From: Siderastrea siderea
Lineage: Eukaryota > Cnidaria > Anthozoa > Scleractinia > Rhizangiidae
DNA: 64,000 bases
Direction of reading: 5' to 3'
Assembly: GCA_964030785.1 (NCBI GenBank)
Contig: OZ034969.1
Span: forward strand, 43,434,201-43,498,200
The notes beneath the pieces were generated by a model. That model did not search any database and had not been told where the DNA came from. It was given only the letters and a program-made list of their open reading frames with translations. This document shows, piece after piece, positions 60,181-64,000 of the stretch. Both the position numbers and the translations under genes were made by a program. The stretch's first letter is position 1. The number at the start of each line of letters is the position of its first letter.

Positions 60181-62620
60181 TTTTTCTTCATCGAGCTTAA
60201 AATTTACTATCTTTCTTTACAGAGCATTTATTCAGAAATTGAATATTGCTTTCACTGGTGACGCAAGCATTTGTAAGAAATATCATAGAATAATCAGGGT
60301 CTTTTAGACAAAAGAACACAACGAAAAGTTTAAACACAAGAAGAACTCTCCTCGTGTGGTTTTCGGTAGGAATCATCTACCGCTTGTGCTTGCGACAAGC
60401 CCTATTTTTCTGGTGAAATAATAAGAATTTTCTGCGCTTTATCACAAGCCATCAGGTATCATACATACTATCACAGCCCGAAATGCAGCTACGTTACCGG
60501 GTTATGTTATTTGGAGCCCTTTTTAACCTAAATCAGAAGTTCTTAACTTCAACTTTTTCATCACCATTTATCTTCCACCAGATTCGTTATTGCCTAAATT
60601 AGCATGACCTTGCCCTAAGATGTTTTTGATAAAATTCATCTAAAAATACCAACGTATCGATACTTTAGAGGGCATCTGACAACTTTCTTTTGCCTTAAGT
60701 ACCATATAGAGGACCAACATATTTTCAATCATAACATCGATTACAAACTCTGAGAAAATGTTTGGTTTCGAGAGCCTAGAGAAAAAAAACTGTTTTCTTA
60801 ACAAGCCGCCCGGAAAAACGATTTGACGTCAATAGATCGACCGTGGGAAAAATATGTTCTGTGCATTACGGATGCCGGAAATGTTACTCATTTCTATAAA
60901 CAAGTAAAAGCGAGGTTTATTATGAAATGCGGATCTGAAGTAAGTTACCAGGCTGAAACCGACAGCTATAATAATTTCATTATTCGACCTCATTTCCTTG
61001 CTTGATGAATTCGTGCAACCGTTCCCGTATTTTTTGTGGAGCTACAAGATGCACGGACAGCAAACTCGATTACAGTTTGGCAAGTTATTGCATTTGTGCC
61101 ATGGTGCACAAAGAACACAACAAAAGAAAGTATCGTATCTATATGTTATTTTATTATTGATAAACTGTGGTCTTTTACATCCAACGAGTTAGGCTCAATA
61201 AACTTTTTCTCTTAAAATAACTGAAGTGAGTTAAAACTACAAATATCAAATGAATACATGTTACTATAGTTTCTCACTGAAACTCAAACAATTGCCCCTG
61301 CCATCATAAATTGAGAGTCACTTCCCAGGAAGTGGAGTAAACTGCCTCTGCAAGGCTTAACTGTACCTGTTTTTTTTTCTGTTAACACCTTAACATCCAC
61401 CGAACAACGAAAGAGCATTTCGTCCTTGGATTCGTTACACTAGACCTTTTGAACCGTATCCTGTTTAAAGCCTCGTTAGCGCTCAGGTTTAAACCTATGA
61501 AAACAGTTTTAGATAACTAAAGAGGGTTTTGTGGAAGGTACGCTACTCAAATAAACGCCCTCTCGTGTTGAAGAGAACGCCCCCCGCCTGCGTTACCTTA
61601 TGGGTGTAGAAGCGGATTTCCCCGTACGCTTATCCAAGTGGGAGAACAGACATGATTCTAGTCTGCTGCAAATTTTTGTTGCGTTGACAAAGAAACCGAT
61701 ACCCTTCATTTCTCAATATAAACACTTAAACGCACTTAATTCGACACGTCAAAAACACTCGAATACCTCGCGACATTCTTACACGAAGAGTCACTCACTT
61801 GTTCGGCCAGTTTATGATGATTGTCAAGTGGTGTTAAGTGCCTTTCACAGACGAAATTTTTGAACCAGATGTTATTTTAAAATTCTCTCACTCCAACAAA
61901 ATCCTAGCTGCGCCGTTTTAACAGTGTATCCTTTATTTACCTTAAAACTCACCGAGGCTAACAGTTTTCTTCGAGCACTGGGTGATACGTGGATGTCTTA
62001 CAGCATTCTTATACGAGGGGTTTGACGTCGATGTTTGGGCAAAAGTGACCTCATCGCAGAAGCTAAGAGCTTGAAGTGTTTAAGGGAGAAAAACAGACCT
62101 GAATCTCTAATCGCCTCAAAACAGAACGGCGATTAAGTTAATAGGATTAAAAACACTGAACAAAAAACTGAGAACATCACCCTTAAAACAGACAGCCGTT
62201 TGTTTGAATAGGATTAATCAAGGGAAATTTACAACCCGAGAACACACTGCTCTATGTGGAATTTCGCAAAGTTGAGGCCGCCTTTGATATTTAATAGCCT
62301 TCTGCACGTGGCTGGGCGTGGGACGCAACAAACGTGACAAAATCTTCGCTTTAGTTTGATTTTGTTTATCATTTGCGTCAGAATAGCTATTTGAGGGAAA
62401 AGGCAAGTTAGATGGACAAAATTATGAATTCCTTTAAAGGAAATTATTGACAAATTGCGCATTTTCAAAACAAAATCTATAAACAAACGAGTCTCCGTAT
62501 CAAGACGCTAAGCTGCAACAGATCAATTTCTATTGAACCGCGATCATCACTTCCCACACACCGGTCGGCTGCTCTAGAAGAAAGCTACAGGAGACATGGT
62601 TTGAACTACGGTTCAAATCC
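60181..62620. other. Region without recognised features
   Basis: Only short frames occur, for example 61600-61863 on the plus strand. No conserved exon, RNA gene or clear transposon end was recognised on either strand. Confidence 0.4.
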
Positions 62621-62834
62621 GCCAACCCACGCTTATCCGTTTTCAAACGTTTTTATTTGAAAACGGAAATTTTTACATGTAATTACAGTAAGGTGACTTG
62701 GCTACACGTATATGAATGATAACGATTAAAAACGCTCCAAAAACGTAGATTTTTCAACAACGATGCCTAAAAGCGCAGATTTTTGCAGAAGGATATCTAT
62801 CCTTAAGTGTAAAACGGCTAAAACGGACAAAACG

Positions 62835-62872
62835 GAGATTATTATAATAATTATAATAATAATAATTATAAC

Positions 62873-62911
<39 letters not shown>

Positions 62912-62932
62912 TATTATTATTATTATTATTTA
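62835..62932 (+). repeat. AAT/ATT microsatellite forming a long AT palindrome
   Basis: (ATAATA)-type repeats run into (ATT)n, so the tract folds on itself. It lies directly before the TTAAGG MITE. Confidence 0.8.
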
Positions 62933-62937
62933 AATTT

Positions 62938-63275
62938 TTTAAGGATGGTGCTTCCTAATACAGAGGTATTTTTACACAGGTTATAACTCCAGGGTGAAAG
63001 CAGATCTTAGCAAGGGTTATGTGATAGAAGGCCAAACCGTATTAAGGACGGTGCCTCCTTTTGTTACAGCGCGGTTTATGACAATTGCGGGAAAGGCAGA
63101 TCTTAGCAAGGGCTGTTTGAATCCAAAAAGAAAATTGGAGGTAACCACGCATTTATCAGAGATAATAAGGCAACTATAATTCTAAGAAAGCTTTAAAATA
63201 TTGAACAATGTATCGCTTTTTTTTCCGAATTTAAGCTCAATTATCTCTGGAAAATGCGTGGTTACCCCCAATTGG
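62938..63275. mobile_element. TTAAGGACGGTGCCTCC MITE, composite copy
   Basis: Two left ends occur in series: TTAAGGATGGTGCTTCCTAA at about 62938 and TTAAGGACGGTGCCTCCTTT at about 63043. Each is followed by the GCAGATCTTAGCAAGGG block. A single shared hairpin follows (GGTAACCACGCATTT ... AAATGCGTGGTTACC). No right end was seen. Confidence 0.65.
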
Positions 63276-63650
63276 GAAACACGTAGTCAAAAATCCGTTT
63301 TCAACTAAAAATGACTGAAAACGGATTCGTGTGGACGAGACCTTCTTTCCATATATGAGATATGTGGAGTGTGTGGCAAAAGGTGATAGTAATAGTTAAG
63401 CTTGAAACACCTTTCTGGTCTTTCGATGGGAAGATCGCTGGTTTGCTTTAAAAAACTTCACTTGAAAAAGGCTTACTTAACTGCTATTTTTTTAAGGTGC
63501 ATGGAGAACACAAGCTTCAAGAGTCACGCAAACTAAAACTTCCAAGATTTTTAACAATCAGTAGTACAGCAATTGCTTTTACCGTTCTGAATAAATTATA
63601 AATGTTTCACTCCCACTGCTAAACCTTATGTCATGCATAGTGCGTCTGAC

Positions 63651-64000
63651 ATTTGAGTCTGTGAATGAAATCCTAAAGAGTGACAATTCAGATAAAAGCT
63701 ATTGAGCAGTACTTTCTTGTGGTGCTGTTTATTACGCTGTACAAGGTGGTTCTAACTTTTGAGTCTGTGAATGAAATCCTACAGTGTGACCATTCAAATG
63801 AAAGCTATTGAGCAGTACTTTCTTGTGGTGCTGTTTATTATGCTGTACAAGGTAGTTCTAACTTTTGAGTCTGTGGATGAAATCCTCAAGTGTGACCATT
63901 CAAATAAAAGCTATTGAGCAGTACTTTCTTGTGGTGCTGTTTATTACGCTGTACAAGGTGGTTCTAACTTTTGAGTCTGTGGGTGAAATCCTCAAGTGTG
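63651..64000 (+). repeat. 106-bp tandem repeat running off the right edge
   Basis: GAGTCTGTG recurs at 63655, 63761, 63867 and 63973, a constant 106-bp step. Units share GAAATCCT, GTGTGACCATTCAAAT, AGCTATTGAGCAGTACTTTC and TGTACAAGGTGGTTCTAAC and differ by a few bases. Diverged units also lie at 16830 and 27850. Confidence 0.9.

Noticed and set aside
1..64000. CRISPR array or bacterial operon
   Set aside because: The 106-bp and G-rich tandem repeats have no spacers, the genes are intron-rich animal genes, and no prokaryotic gene was seen.

Overview
The window looks like nuclear DNA of a cnidarian, most likely a stony coral. The DNA is AT-rich, genes are split by many short GT-AG introns, and most non-coding space is small inverted-repeat transposons and microsatellites. 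Two conserved animal genes were reconstructed exon by exon, both on the minus strand. The species call is an inference from protein similarity and repeat style; no search was possible.

Left part (about 1.3-20.1 kb): the first 12 coding exons of a HELLS/LSH-type SNF2 chromatin remodeller, about 581 codons with intact ATPase motifs. The C-terminal helicase lobe lies beyond the left edge. The start codon is at 19884. An E2F-type site and two CACGTG boxes lie 150-190 bp upstream. A 9-kb first intron (10881-19866) is packed with transposon remnants, including a 295-bp tandem duplication that starts exactly at a splice acceptor.

Middle (about 23.6-49.5 kb): a complete FHOD-type formin of 25 coding exons. 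The exon lengths sum to 4347 nt, an intact frame of 1448 residues. Order: GBD/FH3 N-terminus, Ser/Arg-rich linker, coiled coil, proline-rich FH1, FH2, and a basic C-terminal autoregulatory tail. The FHOD 3' end lies about 3.7 kb upstream of the HELLS start, head-to-tail on the same strand.

Right part (about 50-64 kb): no recognisable gene. It holds one unassigned 166-codon reading frame, a CCAAT/E2F-rich promoter-like stretch near 55.4-56.1 kb, three inverted repeats nested inside one another around 56.1-59.6 kb, a 160-bp palindrome near 60.1 kb, a composite TTAA-type MITE near 63 kb, and a 106-bp tandem repeat running off the right edge.

No bacterial-type system, CRISPR array, rRNA or convincing tRNA gene was seen. 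The most unusual signals are structural: transposon ends within about 20 nt of splice sites, several MITE families with TTAA, TWA or TA target duplications, and nested inverted repeats. No new protein system is supported by the sequence.
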